A stretch of 64,000 nucleotides of DNA from positions 3,596,001 to 3,660,000 of the forward strand of contig CM056876.1 in the NCBI GenBank assembly GCA_029876055.1. Direction: 5' to 3'. This DNA is from Madurella fahalii. Taxonomy: Eukaryota; Ascomycota; Sordariomycetes; Sordariales. The notes under the pieces are model-generated. The model worked only from the letters and a program-made list of their open reading frames with translations. It was not told the DNA's origin and ran no database searches. Within the stretch, counting starts at the first letter, position 1. Each line of letters begins with the position of its first letter. Of the stretch, positions 12,023-24,800 are shown one piece after another. Made by a program: the position numbers and the translations under genes.

Positions 12023-12975
12023 ATGGCCGCCACTACCACCATCGAGGTCCCCCACCTGGGCGGCATCAAGGCCGGCTATGCCCTCTCGGGAGGGTCGTAC
12101 GACCCCTCCAAGCCGACCTGTGTGCTGATCAACTCTATGTGTACCACCGTGTCCCTCTACAAGGACCAGTTCTCGGACCAGTCGCTCACGTCGGCTTTGA
12201 ACCTTCTTGCCATTGAGCCCCTCGGCCACGGCGCCACCAGGTGCCCGACCGAGCACTTCACCTACTGGGACACGGCCATCATGGCTCTGCAGGTGATGGA
12301 CAAGCTCGGCATCCCCAAGGCCTTTGCCCTCGGCACCAGCCAGGGCGGGTGGATGGTGGCGCGCATGGCGCTGCTCGCGCCCGAGCGGATCCAAGGCCTG
12401 CTGCTCCTCGGCACGTCGATGGACTACGAGTCTGCCGACTCGCGAAGCAAGGGGTGCTGGGACCCCAAGACGCTTCTGGCGCCCTTCTTCGAGAAGTGGT
12501 GCAGCCCGACGCCGACGCCTGATTTCGTCGTGGACGATGTCTGGTGTGGCATGGTCGCCAGTTTGGGCTTTGGCGCCGGGGCGACGGCGGAGATGCAGCA
12601 GTTTTGGGTTGAGACGCTGAAGAGCGTGTACAAGGGCGACGAGGGGAGGAAGAAGCTCAAGATGGCTCTGGCGTGTCTGTTGGATCGGGATGGGCTTTGT
12701 CGCAGGGTCAGGGACATCACTTGTCCCGTGTACTGGCTTCAGGTATTTCCATACGCGAGTGAGCATCGAGTGCTGCTCAATGGCTGACCGCTAACTCACA
12801 GGGAACCGACGACGCGCCGTATGGGAAAATAATCCCGGCTGAGCAGATCAAGCTATTCACGTCATCTAAGGAGGCCACTTTCACCTTGGTCGAAGGTGGC
12901 AACCACTACCTGAATGCGACAAACCCCAAGGAGGTCGGCTCTGCTCTGCTCCAGATGGTTAATAAGTATAAGTGA
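12023..12975 (+). CDS. Alpha/beta-hydrolase fold protein
   Basis: A 297-residue soluble hydrolase of unknown substrate. Exons 12023-12742 and 12802-12975 are joined through a GTATTT donor and an AACTCACAG acceptor. The nucleophile elbow is GTSQGG (Ser about 110). The second exon supplies the rest of the triad: an acidic GTDDAP (about 241-246) and the catalytic His in EGGNHYL near residue 279. An oxyanion-type HG motif lies in EPLGHGATR. The order and spacing fit the 3-oxoadipate enol-lactonase/haloperoxidase-like branch. No signal peptide is seen. It is divergent to TyrRS, but nothing links their functions. The intron position separates the nucleophile from the Asp/His pair. Confidence 0.85.
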
Positions 12976-13502
12976 GATCAGTCCGAGGATATAGACAACG
13001 TCTCACGACATTAATCCATGTCTTTCTACTCCCAGTCGCCTAGTGTAGCCATGTGGACGCGATGTGCGGCTTGAGGCTCACTGTTTAGCCCAGCAGCGTT
13101 ACTTCTTGAAGTGATTGATGTGTGTGGATCGGCACGGATCTGCAGGGCAGATGGATGCGTCCTGCATATGGACCGAAAATAGAGCTTTTGCCGCCTCAGC
13201 TTATCATGAGTCGGACTTGGTCCAGTTCTTATGAGAAGCGACCCACCGGTCGAGGTGCGTGCTCTACTTGGATTAACCCAGTCTTCAACGGCGCCCTCAC
13301 AGAAGACCAATTCTCGATGGCCTCGTGTTGAATAACTCCGGATCTAATTGCAACGCCACTGACTCGGCTACTGCGTAAGTAAATCAGACGACTCGAATAC
13401 TTCAGACACGGCCAGAAAAAACATGGACCCATTGACCATCAACTTTTCCTAGAATCAGCCTGCTGGTCCCATTCCCATAACATGATCCATCCTCTTCCTT
13501 GT
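12976..13502. other. Convergent intergenic DNA
   Basis: Shared 3' flank of the hydrolase and fimbrin genes. No gene seen. Confidence 0.6.
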
Positions 13503-15709
13503 CTACTGCATTTTCTCATGCGTCGCCATCAGCGAGCCTGCAATACTGTTAGCTTCTGCCATCAGGTTACCCCTTTGTGTCCTAGAAGACTCACCAATAA
13601 ATGTTGTCACCAAGCGGCTGCGGACCTGGCAAATATCCTCCGGCACCAGCCAAATAGTTGCCCCCATCTTTCTCGCGATGCTGATACTAAGCTTCGCATT
13701 CAGATAGGCCTCCTCGTCGGTGCGGCCGGACGTCACGAGATCGTAGTCGACATAGCTGCTCTTCATGCCGTTTAGTACGTCCAACAGGAAGATACCCGTG
13801 CTGATGGCGGGGTCCTTGAAGGAGCGGATGCTCGAGGTGCGACCGCCCTTGCGGCTCATGTCGTTCGCCCACCTGACCATTTCGGCGTCGGTGATCTCGC
13901 GCTTGCCGAGGCGCTGCGCCAACCCCTTGAGCGTCAGCGTGATGTCCTTGCGCATCAGCTGCCAGACCAATCCGAGGGTCAGCGTGCGCTGCCCGTCTGT
14001 GATGTCTGCGCCCTGGATGCCGACCAGAGAGAAGCCGTTTTGCTTGCCCAGTTCAATGGCATAGTTGGTGTTCTCGACCGCCTTGAACCGGAGCATTTCG
14101 CCGCCGTGGGCGGGTGGCTTGTTGACGTGCCGCCAGTTTACCGAGCCCTTGATAACCTTGTCATAGGCTTGCAGCAGGATGGTGCCGTCGCGGAGATCGT
14201 CAAAGAAGGATTGGACAGCTGGTTGCACGTCGAGACTGTTGAGCCATAGCGTGAATACACGGGCTTCGCGCTCGCCTTCGGCGTCAAAGTCCTCGACCTC
14301 GAGCTTCTCCTCTTCGGTGATGGGATCGAGAGCGGGGTGCGTGTTGAACAGATTGGCCACGAAGGCGAGGTTGAGTTTGGGGTTACCGGCGACGAGGGAA
14401 GACGGAGTCAAAAACTTGCGGCATCCGAGCCTGTCAGCGTTTTGGAGCACCTCCTCGGCTCGTTGGTGCAGATCTCGGGTCTGCAGAGGTGCCCGAGTGC
14501 AGCCGTACTCGGAACCGATTTGCGCGAGCAGGACGGTGTAGTTCTCGGCGTCCTTCACGTCGCTAGAGAAGTTCTGAACCCTCCTGGGCCAATTGGCGGC
14601 CTTGAGATGGTAGTTGAACCACCGAAGAAGAATCTGCTCAGGCGGAAGTCGCAGGAACTGCTCTAGGGTCTCGTCCTCCTCAAGTAGGCGGTAAAGCTCG
14701 GGGTGCAGCTTGATGTCGATCTTGCCCAGGAGACCGCGGCGGATGATCTGCCAGATCAGGCCAAGGATAAGATGCTCGCGGACCTCGATGATGTCCCCGC
14801 TGCCAATGTTCACAACTGAGCAACCAATACCCTTGGCTGACTCAATCACGATGTTGTTGTTTTCTGTCATTTGGAAGGCATTGAGGTTCTTGGTCTTCTT
14901 TCCCGGTAGGTTCAGCACACGTTCGTCGATCGTGTCGGGGACGCTGTCATTGATGAGCTTCGCTAGCACCAAGCCGTCCTTGCACTCGTCAAACATCTCG
15001 AACGTGTCTGTCGGGAACGGCAGTCGGTTGCCAATGTCGGGGTCGCCGGCAAGGACGGCGTTAATGTGGCGGGTAAACTCGGTGCGTTCATCTTCGTTGA
15101 TGGTGTGGGTGATGTTAGCGTTCGAGCCTTGCACGAAGATCTTGCCGCTGCCGCCAATGCTGCCCTTGGAAGCATGGCCGCCGGTCCGCTGCGAGATGAC
15201 AGCGGCCGGCGAGGAAGTCGCAGCGGCAGAGGCTCGTTGCGGCCCAGCAGAAGAGTCGCGGAGCTTTGCAATGAGCTGGTAAGTGATGTTAGCTGTTTGT
15301 CTTGACAGGCGGGGTCGTTTGCGCTCGGACAGGCGCTGCTGCGCCTCAGGGAAACCACCACTGGCCTGGACAAATCGTCGGACAGCTCGTACGTACCCCA
15401 ACATAATCTTCTAGCTCAACCCGTCTGGAGGAATCGAGTTCAACCTCCTTTAGAGCCTGACGCACGACATCGTAGGGCTGGCGCTCGCTTGTCTGGGTGG
15501 CCTTGATGGCGGTGGCCTCATCGATGTACCCCTTGTCGTCGACATCGAGCTTGCGGAAGGCGTCGGCTAAGGAGAAGATGTCATTCTGCTGGAATTGAGG
15601 GAATTTCCTACCAGAGCCCGTCAGCTGTGATTGCTCTTAAGAAATGCGCTACGGCTCGGCTTTGTCAGGGGAGGGATTTGCCTTACCTCTGGAGCTTGAG
15701 GACATTCAT
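13503..15709 (-). CDS. SAC6: Fimbrin (actin-bundling protein)
   Basis: Crosslinks actin filaments at endocytic patches and the subapical collar; 649 residues. Exons on the minus strand are 15709-15687 (7 codons plus 2 nt), 15607-15397, 15275-13595 and 13537-13503. The N-terminal EF-hand-like region (about 10-75) includes LADAFRKLDVDDKGYID. Four calponin-homology domains in two tandem pairs follow, recognisable by FDECKDGLVLAKLINDSVPD, HLILGLIWQIIRR, RVFTLWLNSL and TLGLVWQLMRKD. The C-terminus is TTFIGSLMATHEKMQ: the last intron (13538-13594) lies inside the Gly codon, and reading through it gives a false longer tail. Length and domain order match fungal fimbrins. Confidence 0.95.
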
Positions 15710-16493
15710 GACTGCGCGCGGGGGGGTTTTTAAGAGCTAAAGTTGTCTGCAGGGGTGTGAGGGTGTTTGGAGAAATAGTGCTGCGGAAGCAGCTAGATAA
15801 GGAAAGATGTCTCGATGCAAAAGGACTCCGGAGCGCCGCGACGAAGTAGCCAAAGCGAATCCGCAGGAGACGGAGTCGTAAGCTCGCGTTTTTGTATTCT
15901 AGGAAGCAGGAAGCAAAGTCGCATACGTTCCTCTCGAGCTGGGGTTGGCGGGGGGGTGGTGGGGAGGCACCCTGCCAAGCAGACTGGAGCCAAGCAGACT
16001 GATGTAATCCGGCCTGGGCAGAAACCAAGCCACAGACGGGATTGCGTAACTGCCCAATCAGCCCTTCAGGCAGCGCCAATTCCCATGGAACCCACCGGAG
16101 GCCCCTCATTGCATGTGCAGGGAAGTTGCTGTTAGATGGTGACTTTATCCGCGCATCGCCAAGCGGGGTCGAGGGGCTTTTGTCTCTCACCATCCTGTAC
16201 CCCACTAACACCAAAAGCTGAAATTTATTTCCTTTTCCTTCTCTCAGGGTCTTGTGGATAACTTCACATCACTTCAGGGGACACATAGGAGCCTAGGAGC
16301 ACACGTGGGTTGCTGAGACGCCAAGCATCTAGGTATCCAAATCTGATCAACTAACCGGGTGCCTTGATGTCCGACGGCAAATCACACCAAATCACTGTAT
16401 CACGAAGTACAGTATGTACGTGTCTTGCCCCTGTACGGCTTCCTTTGATGACTGACTCATTCAAGCTCTCTACCTCACCGTCACCCATACAAA
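15710..16493. promoter_or_regulatory. Divergent promoter region, fimbrin / RING-ankyrin protein
   Basis: 784 bp between outward-facing start codons. A long minus-strand frame here has no family resemblance and ignores the clear fimbrin start, so it is rejected. Confidence 0.5.
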
Positions 16494-17327
16494 ATGACGG
16501 AAATACCAGAGACCTGCAAATCCTGCCACGACCCCCTCACCCTAACCCTGGACCCGGAGGATGAGGACATCGACACGCGCGATGAAGGGGCCGCCAGCGA
16601 ACAAGCCCAAACCGTCGTCCCTGACGATCTCCTCCTCCCCTGCGGATGCCACTTCCACTGGCAATGCCTGCTCGACCAAGCCGCCTCAGTAGTTTCCTCC
16701 CTCACCTGCCCTTCCTGTGCCAGCTACCTTCCCTCCTCCGACCCTTCCACCTCCTCATCCTCCACCTCCACCTCAGCCTCAGCCTCAGCCTCATCCCAGC
16801 CCGCCCCGACCATCCTAACCACTTACACAAACGAGGGCGGCGTCCAGCCGTCCCTCGACATCTTCCCGGCCCTCCGCGAAGAGTCCTACCTCGCCGCGCA
16901 CCCGGAAGCCCGCCCGGCGCGCGCATTCCACACGCTAGCCGCCGAGGGCGACACCCAGGGCCTCATCGCGCTGCTCGCCGACCTCGACAGCAACGATGAC
17001 GACAGCGCCCCGGCCATGTCAGCCGCCCAGCTCCTCACCTGGCGTGACCCGCTCAACGACGGGCGGAGCGCGCTGCACGTGGCGCTCGAGGCAAAGCGGG
17101 AGGAGGTGGTCTGGCTCTTGCTTTGGCTGGGGAGCGCGGTGGCGAGGGAGCAGTTTCCGGGAGCGGTGGTGCAGGTTACCGAGCGGATGGGGTTGCCTAG
17201 GGGGCTGGTGGCGCCGGGTGAGGATGTGAGGTTTGTAAGGGATGAGAAGGGAAGGACGGCTGGGGATGTTTGTTTGGAGTTGGGCGGGATGTGGGGAAGG
17301 TTTGCGGAAGGGGGTTTATTTAGTTGA
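16494..17327 (+). CDS. Uncharacterised protein with RING-like zinc site and ankyrin-like repeats
   Basis: An intronless 277-residue protein. The N-terminus has Cys8-x2-Cys11, then CGCHFHWQC (about 50-58) and CPSC (about 72-75). This resembles a degenerate RING/zinc-ribbon, in which CxCHFHxxC would supply Cys and His ligands. A Ser/Thr/Ala low-complexity linker follows (about 80-105). The C-terminal half has two helix pairs of ankyrin type: AFHTLAAEGDTQGLIALL, and DGRSALHVALEAKREEVVWLLL. A ubiquitin-ligase or adaptor role is possible but unproven; the metal-site spacing is not canonical. I recognise no named orthologue. Confidence 0.75.
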   Translation: MTEIPETCKSCHDPLTLTLDPEDEDIDTRDEGAASEQAQTVVPDDLLLPCGCHFHWQCLLDQAASVVSSLTCPSCASYLPSSDPSTSSSSTSTSASASASSQPAPTILTTYTNEGGVQPSLDIFPALREESYLAAHPEARPARAFHTLAAEGDTQGLIALLADLDSNDDDSAPAMSAAQLLTWRDPLNDGRSALHVALEAKREEVVWLLLWLGSAVAREQFPGAVVQVTERMGLPRGLVAPGEDVRFVRDEKGRTAGDVCLELGGMWGRFAEGGLFS

Positions 17328-17625
17328 GGGGTTAAAGAGAAGGTGGACGAGAAGAAAGGGGGTCGTTACCAAAAGAAGCGTTTGGGGTAGGGGGTGGCCT
17401 AGTCGCTCGGCATATATTGTAAAGCTACTTGCATTGATGTAATACACGGCGGCAACTAGGCTAACTGAATTAAACTCCATCTTCCCCATCTAGCTGTAAT
17501 GCCCGGTAACCTCTAATCCTACTAATGCAAGGCCGGTCTCCGGACCGATAACGCCACTAAGCAAATAGAACCCCCCTTTACGTAGCAGATACTCCGTCCC
17601 ATGCATAACCACAACCAACTCTACC

Positions 17626-20600
17626 TCAGCCCTTCGGCGTCCTCGCCTTGCTAGCCAGCATCTGGGACAGCATGAAATGGCTTACATCCTCGTCGGCCCA
17701 GTAGCTCATGTGCGACGCAATGGTATTAATCGGATTGAAATCGAGCACGCTCCTGTCACGGCCAGTTAGCCAGTTCGTTCAGACAAGGATGCAACGCCAA
17801 AGCGGATAAGGTAGACTTACTCCTGAATGCAATAATCAATCCTCCCGTTCCTGTTGAGCGCCCGAATCTTCATTTCCTCCCTCCTCAACCGTTGAGCTTT
17901 CCTCTCCTCCTCAATCCACTTATCTGCGCTAAGGCCACCGGCATCGGCCTGCCCACTCCCGCTCCCAGCACTACCCTTCTCCTTGCCGACTTCGACGCGA
18001 TTCTTCTGGAACCTACTGAAAAGCGTCTCCAGTTCATCATCGATCAGTGTCGCCTCCTTACCGGCTCCACGGCTCGCCTCCTTCGCTAGCTGCCGCATGC
18101 GCTCCGCTGTCTTCTCGCTCCGTTCCGTGTCAGAGAGCGGCTTCGAGTCTGTGATCACCCCCGCGGATATATTCGTTCCCGCTCCGGGACTGAGGCTGTG
18201 CTGCTGTTGTAGTAGTTGCTGTTCCTGTTGCTGCTGCTGCTGCTGTGACGCCGTGATCTTCGCCACATCCTCCTGGCTAAGTCCCAGGCTGCGGTTGAGC
18301 AGGTTGCTGGCGATCCCTGCGCTGAGACTGCTCCAGAGGCCGCTGACGCTCTGCCCAACTTTGGCACCGATGCCGGTGAGCCCCTGGGGAGCGACAGAGC
18401 CAAAGATTCCTTTCTTGGTGTACGGTAAGGCTTGGGGTTTCAGGGTCGTCATGACAGGTGATACGAGGGGTTCTAAACGGTAAGCGATTGGGTCGGAAGG
18501 GTGGAAGATGTTGAAGAGTTGGCCGACTTTTGGGGACGAGACGCTGAAGGGAAGCCCAGTCACTGGCGAGACACGCTGGCTGGCGTAGGCCTGGGAGGAA
18601 GGGACGCTTAGGAAGGGGTCGTCCATGTAATCAGGGTTGAGCGGGCTCTCTGATGGGAGCGCGTTAGGGAGGTTTCGGGCGGAGATTGTCCGGCCTTTGA
18701 GCATTTGGAAGAGGCCAATGGGGGACCCGAGACAGTAGAAGTCTTCGACGTCAAAGTCAAAGGCGAGATCTTTGGGGTCCTTTGACTCGTAACAGTCTTG
18801 GGACGAAGGCCAGAATCGAAGCGGATTTCTCGGAGGTTCAGTAATCAGTGACCTCTCCTTCTGCCGGCAGAGTATGTCAAACATGACTGCAGACCCTAGT
18901 GAATGGCCCACAATATGCACTTTGCCCTTGAACTCCGGATTACGTTCTCTGAAGAGCTTGTAAATCCGGTTTGACTCCCTTAACACAATCTCCGTGATCT
19001 GCTCCCGATAGGCGCTCTGGTATAGTAGAACGTCGAGAGCGAGATCGGATATAAGCGACCTTGCGAACGCTACGCCTTCGACAGTGATGTCTTCGAGAGA
19101 CGGATCTGTAAATGTGTTAGCAGCGTGCAACACACGCAAGTGGGGCTAACTCCTTACAATCGTCTTCCTCGTTGAACATCTCCCCGAGGTCGCGCTCTCC
19201 CTTTTTGAGTTTGCGCTTCGGAAAATCGAGGAGATGACGCCAAATGACGGGCAACACCTGGACACGACAATTCCCAAGCCCCGTCTCGCCAATCTCCGAG
19301 TTCAATGCCCGCAGATCTGCAGAAGTTGAATACACAGACTTCATAGTCTTCCGAAGCATGTTGACGTCATGCACAAAGTTGATACTCTCCATCCTGCTGC
19401 ACGGTCAGAAGTCGAATCATCTGAATAGGATGGGTAGTTGGTTCGCCGTACCTGCGGGAGAGTAGTTGCCCAATCCCGTGCGTCACTAGAACTAGATGCT
19501 CAATATCGCGGCCCTGGTTTTCATCAGCTCTTGCATTATAGTCTCCCGAGATTTCCTTCTCCTCTCGTTCGCGAATGGCCTCTTCTTCTGCCTCCGGATC
19601 CTCGACTCCTTCTATGAGATTCGAGAGCTGCCGCGTTAGACGGTTTCTGGTACTCTCGAGATCGTCTGACATGTCTTCCCTCGGGTCGCTCGCATCGGGC
19701 TGCGTGCTGGATGGTGGCGCGGAGCGTCTCTTCTGCGCCTTGGAGGACTTTTCACTCCGCTCCTTCGACGCTGACTTGGTTCCTGGCGGAGTCGAGGGAC
19801 GCTTCTCATCTTTGGGTTTCTTTGGCTCGGTATAGCCGCGGACGAGTTTCACGCCGCTCATGTAACCGCCGCCCGCGAACCTCTCATAGACTGTCGATGT
19901 CACCCAAGACAACATGCTCTCGGACGATAGCCAGGCGGTAGTCGTGTCATGGTACGTCGCAACACTATTCATGTAATTCCCGAACAAACGGTAGGTCTGC
20001 GGCTGGTGCTGAGGCGCAGGAGGCCCTTTCTTTCCGTCATCCTGAGCTGCGGCAGCAACTTTCAGGTTATCGACTGAAACTTTAGTGGTAACGGTCTTTG
20101 ACGCCGAATTGCTACGCACCCTGGGCGGATACTGCCAGGGCTTGACTTTCAGGTAGCCTTCCTCAAGCTGAGCAGCTAAGTTCTCCTCGCAGGGCCGCAG
20201 AGCGGAGCCCTCTTGGTAGAACCAGCTTCCACGCCGGACCTCATACACAGGCCCCTCCCAATAGACCGGTGCGAGTTCTCGCTCTTCAATATCAACGTCG
20301 AAGAGAAAGTCTTCGTTCACTGGGACTCTGGTGTGTGAATCAGGCGAACCCGAGCTGTCCGTCGTTCCGGCAGAGGCAGCGCGCGGCCGTTTGGACCCCG
20401 TGCGAAGAATAGGGTTTCCGTTCCCTGCGTTTCGCTCCTCTTCAAGCTCCTGCAGTTTCATCTGATAAGCAGCCTCAATGGCGCGGGAGTCTTCGGGAGA
20501 GAAAGCGGCAAACTTCTTCGGCTGCGCGGGTTTCGTGTCGCTACCGGTCTTGGAGACCATGAATTGGGGCTTGCGTTTCGGGATCTGGTTACAGCTGGTG

Positions 20601-20885
20601 GTAAGACTGCATTCCACTGAAAGATAGTGCATGGCTAATGCAACTTACATCGACTGCGTGGAACCATTGCACCTCTAGCGGCGGGCAGTCCGGCGGGTAG
20701 CGCCTGAGACTTTGCCCATAGAAAGGGTTCGTTGTGTGGTCGCCCGGGTTGGACGGTGCAACGAAGGGCTGGGGATCTTTCGGCGTCGGGGTCGCACTGC
20801 GGCTGCCTGCCCACGGGTTGATTGAATCGACGGCAGAGGCAAGATACGACTTCTCGGCCTTCTTGTCGCTAGATCCAGGCGCCAT
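17626..20885 (-). CDS. DDHD-domain phospholipase A1 (phosphatidic-acid-preferring type)
   Basis: An intracellular lipase of the PA-PLA1/DDHD family; 1005 residues. Exons on the minus strand are 20885-20649, 20584-19452, 19393-19158, 19105-17821 and 17752-17626, all GT-AG, summing to 3018 nt. The catalytic Ser is in GHSLGS (Ser about 604), following HLVLVTHGIGQ in exon 2. The DDHD region runs from FYCLGSPIGLFQMLKG and FNIFHPSDPIAYRLEP through poly-Gln spacers to RNGRIDYCIQES and SHMSYWADEDVSHF near the end; the Asp/His residues there are the presumed metal or catalytic positions. The start at MAPGSSDKK is preferred over an upstream in-frame Met whose extension looks random. The acceptor of intron 2 is a tandem CAGCAG, so isoforms differing by one residue are possible. 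Confidence 0.9.
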
Positions 20886-21896
20886 GGCGCCAGCACGGCC
20901 CAGCGGCCACCAGAAGGAAGCCCTAGAGACGTTCTTCGCCGGCGAGACTCGTCGACTGCTCAGGTGCACAAGACGCCGTCTCAACTTGCAATGCGGACCG
21001 GTCCGGGACAGCAGAAATGAAGCCAATGTTGCAAGAGTGATACGGCGGTGCAAGATTTGTCGATCCCAGCGCCAGATGCGCGGTTCAGGCACCTCTAGTC
21101 AGCCTGCAGCGGCGCAGGAACACCGTGGTAGCGGAGCGGGGGAATGTGGCTCAGGACGATGATGGATTCGTGATGGGCAACATTAGACACCAACATGAAA
21201 AGTCAGCGTCAGGTTAGAGATAAAAACGCTCGAAATGGGCGGTTTCTCTGGTCGGCCAACTGCCTTGAGCTGGATGTCCCAGGCTTGAGGCACGGAAACG
21301 ATTAAACGGTTGGCCGTGGTTTGGGTCGGCTCCTGAGCTTGTGAACACATGGGCGAGCGAACGATGACGGAGTGTGCGGAAACCGCGGTTGCTGATTGGG
21401 CAACAAAGCTGCTGGTGGCTGTTCACCGGCAGGCAGACGAGACCCGGCTGACTGGAAGGGTCATCCGCCTGAGCCACCCTGTCCTCTCAGTGCCTCAAGC
21501 CACGGGAACGAGAGCCGTCTGCCAGTCAAGCACAGGGGATGCTGGAACCCCTGGACTTGGCGAGACCAGGTTCTATGGTGGGGCACGACTCGGAATTGGA
21601 GTCATATCTGGGCGTGCCCCGCCTCCAAAATCAAAATTGTTCGCGATTCCAACCTCGACTCGCAGACGCCCAAGCACACCCTCGTCACCGGCCTCGCCAG
21701 CCGCTTAAACGAATCGCCGTTGCTGCTCATCTAACAAAGCAGTAGTCATTACTATCCGGCGGCGACAGAGAACTTCTAGAAACCGGACGGAGTGCTGCCC
21801 GCTATGAGCAGGTAGCGCAACAGCATTGAGGGGCACTCTGGGACACGCGCCAACTTGACCCGCATCTATAACCTCGCAGCGCTAGACTCCATAAGT
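20886..21896. promoter_or_regulatory. Divergent promoter region, DDHD lipase / RNA polymerase III subunit
   Basis: About 1 kb between outward-facing starts. Overlapping frames on both strands look random. No specific motif is claimed. Confidence 0.5.
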
Positions 21897-24800
21897 ATGG
21901 CGAACGATGCGATTGAGCCGCCCGAGCGGCGCAGAGTGCGCCGCAAGGAACAGTTGGTCGACCAGCTGCCGAAGCGCTTCAAGGCGCTCAAGTTTGGCAT
22001 CCAGTGAGAACCCCCTCCGAGCTGCGTCCATGCTTGACCATACCCTTACGCCTACGCAGGTCTCATCAAGACATCGTGAGCCAAGGCGTCCTCGAAGTCT
22101 CCGATAACCTCCTTTACGATGTCGAGAATCGGCGAACCCCATTCCCCCACGGACCTCTCGATCCTCGCCTGGTGAGTTGTCTAGCAAACCGATCACGGTG
22201 ATGCTGGGGCCTAACAAGCTCTCTAGGGAACTTCGAGCACGAACAGAGAGAGCAAGTGCAGTACATGTCAACTCGGTCTGCAAGATTGTCCCGGTCACTT
22301 CGGCCACGTTCGGCTTCCCCTCCCGGTCTTCCACATCGGATACCTTAAATACATCCAAGCGACGCTCCAGAACATCTGCAAAGAATGTTCAAGAGTGCTT
22401 CTGACCGAGGATGAACGGCGGCAATTCTTAAAGGAGCTGCGCCGTCCGGGAATTGACAATTTGAGGCGCTCGGCAATCCTTAAGAGGATCAACGAGCAGT
22501 GTCGGAAAGTGAAGAATTGCTATAACTGTGGCTCTCTTCAAGGCGTCATCCGGAAGCTCAGCGTCATGAAGCTAGTCCACGACAAGTTTGCAGCCTATAA
22601 CAAGTCGACTGCGCAGAAAAAGATACCCCCGGAAACTAAGGTCGAGTTTGACGCGTCGTTCGCCCATGCCAAGAGGTACACACCCGAGCTGGAAAAACAC
22701 TATCGAAAGGCCATGGATGACTTGAACCCTCTCAAAGTGCTCAATCTCTTCAAGGCTATCAGTCCAGTCGATTGCGAGCTGCTCGGTTTGGATCCATCCG
22801 AGGGTCGACCCGAGATGTTCCTCTGGCAACACGTCCCGGCCCCTCCGATTTGCATCAGACCGTCGGTTGCCCAGGAGAATGCGAGCAACGAAGATGATAT
22901 TACTAGCAAGCTTTCAGAGATCATTCTGTATGCCGGTCACTTGCGAGAATCTCTGAAGAAAGGAGTCGCATTGCCTGTTATTATGGAACAATGGGAGTTC
23001 CTACAGCTGCAGGTCGGCATGTACGTCAATAGTGACGTTCCGGGCCTTTACCAGCCGGGTTTCGGGAAGCCGATTCGTGGGTTTTGCCAACGTCTCAAGG
23101 GTAAACAAGGTCGATTCCGTGGCAACCTATCGGGAAAGCGTGTCGACTTCTCTGGGCGGACCGTCATCTCGCCGGACCCTAATTTGAGCATCGAGCAGGT
23201 GGCTGTCCCTCAGCTGGTGGCCAAGAACTTGACCTACCCCGAGCGAGTAAACTTCGCAAACATCGAGAAGCTGCGAGAGCGTGTCAGGAACGGGCCGAAC
23301 ATATGGCCGGGCGCCCAGGGCATCATCAAGAAGGACGGGGCGAAATATAACTTAAAGATCGGCAGCGAGACGCTCCGCGAGAGGCACGCGAATGACCTGG
23401 CGTTTGGGGATGTTGTCGAGCGCCATCTGGAGGACAACGACATTGTCCTCTTTAACCGACAACCGTCTTTGCACAAGCTTAGTATTATGAGCCATTTCGT
23501 CAAGGTTCGGCCCTGGAGGACCTTTCGCCTCAACGAATGCGTCTGTACTCCATACAATGCTGATTTTGATGGAGACGAGATGAATCTGCATGTTCCACAG
23601 ACCGAGGAGGCGCGGGCAGAGGCCATCAACTTGATGGGGGTGAAGCACAACCTCATCACACCGAAGAATGGCGAACCAATCATTGCTGCGACGCAGGATT
23701 TTATCACGGCGGCGTACTTGTTGAGCGACAAGGATCTCTTCTTTGACCGCGACACATTTACGCACATATGCACCCAGATGTTGTTGGGAGAGACGTATCT
23801 TGACCTCCCTCCTCCCGCAATCATCAAGCCCAAGGCGCTTTGGACGGGCAAGCAGATCTTCAACGTTCTCATGCGTCCCAACAAGGAGTCGCCCGTCCTG
23901 GTGAACCTCGAAGCAAAGAACAAGATCTTCAGCAAGAAGAAGGACGGCCAGATCCCGGATATGGACATCGACGACGCGTTCCTCGTTGTTCGCAATTCCG
24001 AGGTCATGTGCGGCAGAATGGATAAGTCGACTGTTGGAGGAGGCAAGAAGAACTCGGTCTTCTACGTTATCCTTCGGGATTTTGGGCCGGATTATGCCGC
24101 CGCTGCCATGAACCGCTTGGCAAAGCTCTGCGCCAGAACATTGTCGCTGCGGGGATTCTCGATCGGAGTTGGCGACGTGTGGCCGTCTGGTCCTCTGACC
24201 GAGCATAAAGCTAAGCTTGTGTCAGATGCGTACAATACATGCGATGATCTCATCGAAACTTATCGGCAAGGGAAGCTCGAGAAGGCGCCGGGTTGCAATC
24301 TCGATCAGACGCTGGAGAACTCAGTTTCTGGCATTCTTAGCAAAGTCCGACAGCAGGCCGGTGATTACTGCGTCGACAACCTGAGCAAGAACAATGCTCC
24401 CCTGGTCATGGCTAGGTCGGGTTCCAAGGGCTCCGAGATCAACGTCGCCCAAATGGTGGCTTGCGTGGGGCAGCAGATTATCGGCGGGAAGCGTGTTCCT
24501 GATGGTTTTCAAGACCGAAGTCTTCCGCATTTCCACAAGAACGCACGCCAGCCCCCGTCCAAGGGCTTTGTGAGGAACAGCTTCTACACCGGTCTCGTTC
24601 CGACAGAGTTCCTCTTCCACGCCATTTCCGGCAGAGAAGGTTTAGTCGATACCGCCGTCAAGACTGCCGAGACGGGCTACATGTCTAGACGGTTGATGAA
24701 GTCGCTGGAGGACCTCTCGACGCAGTATGATGACACTGTTCGGACATCGGAGGGAGGAATCGTGCAGTTCCAGTACGGTGCTGATAGGCTCGACCCCGTT

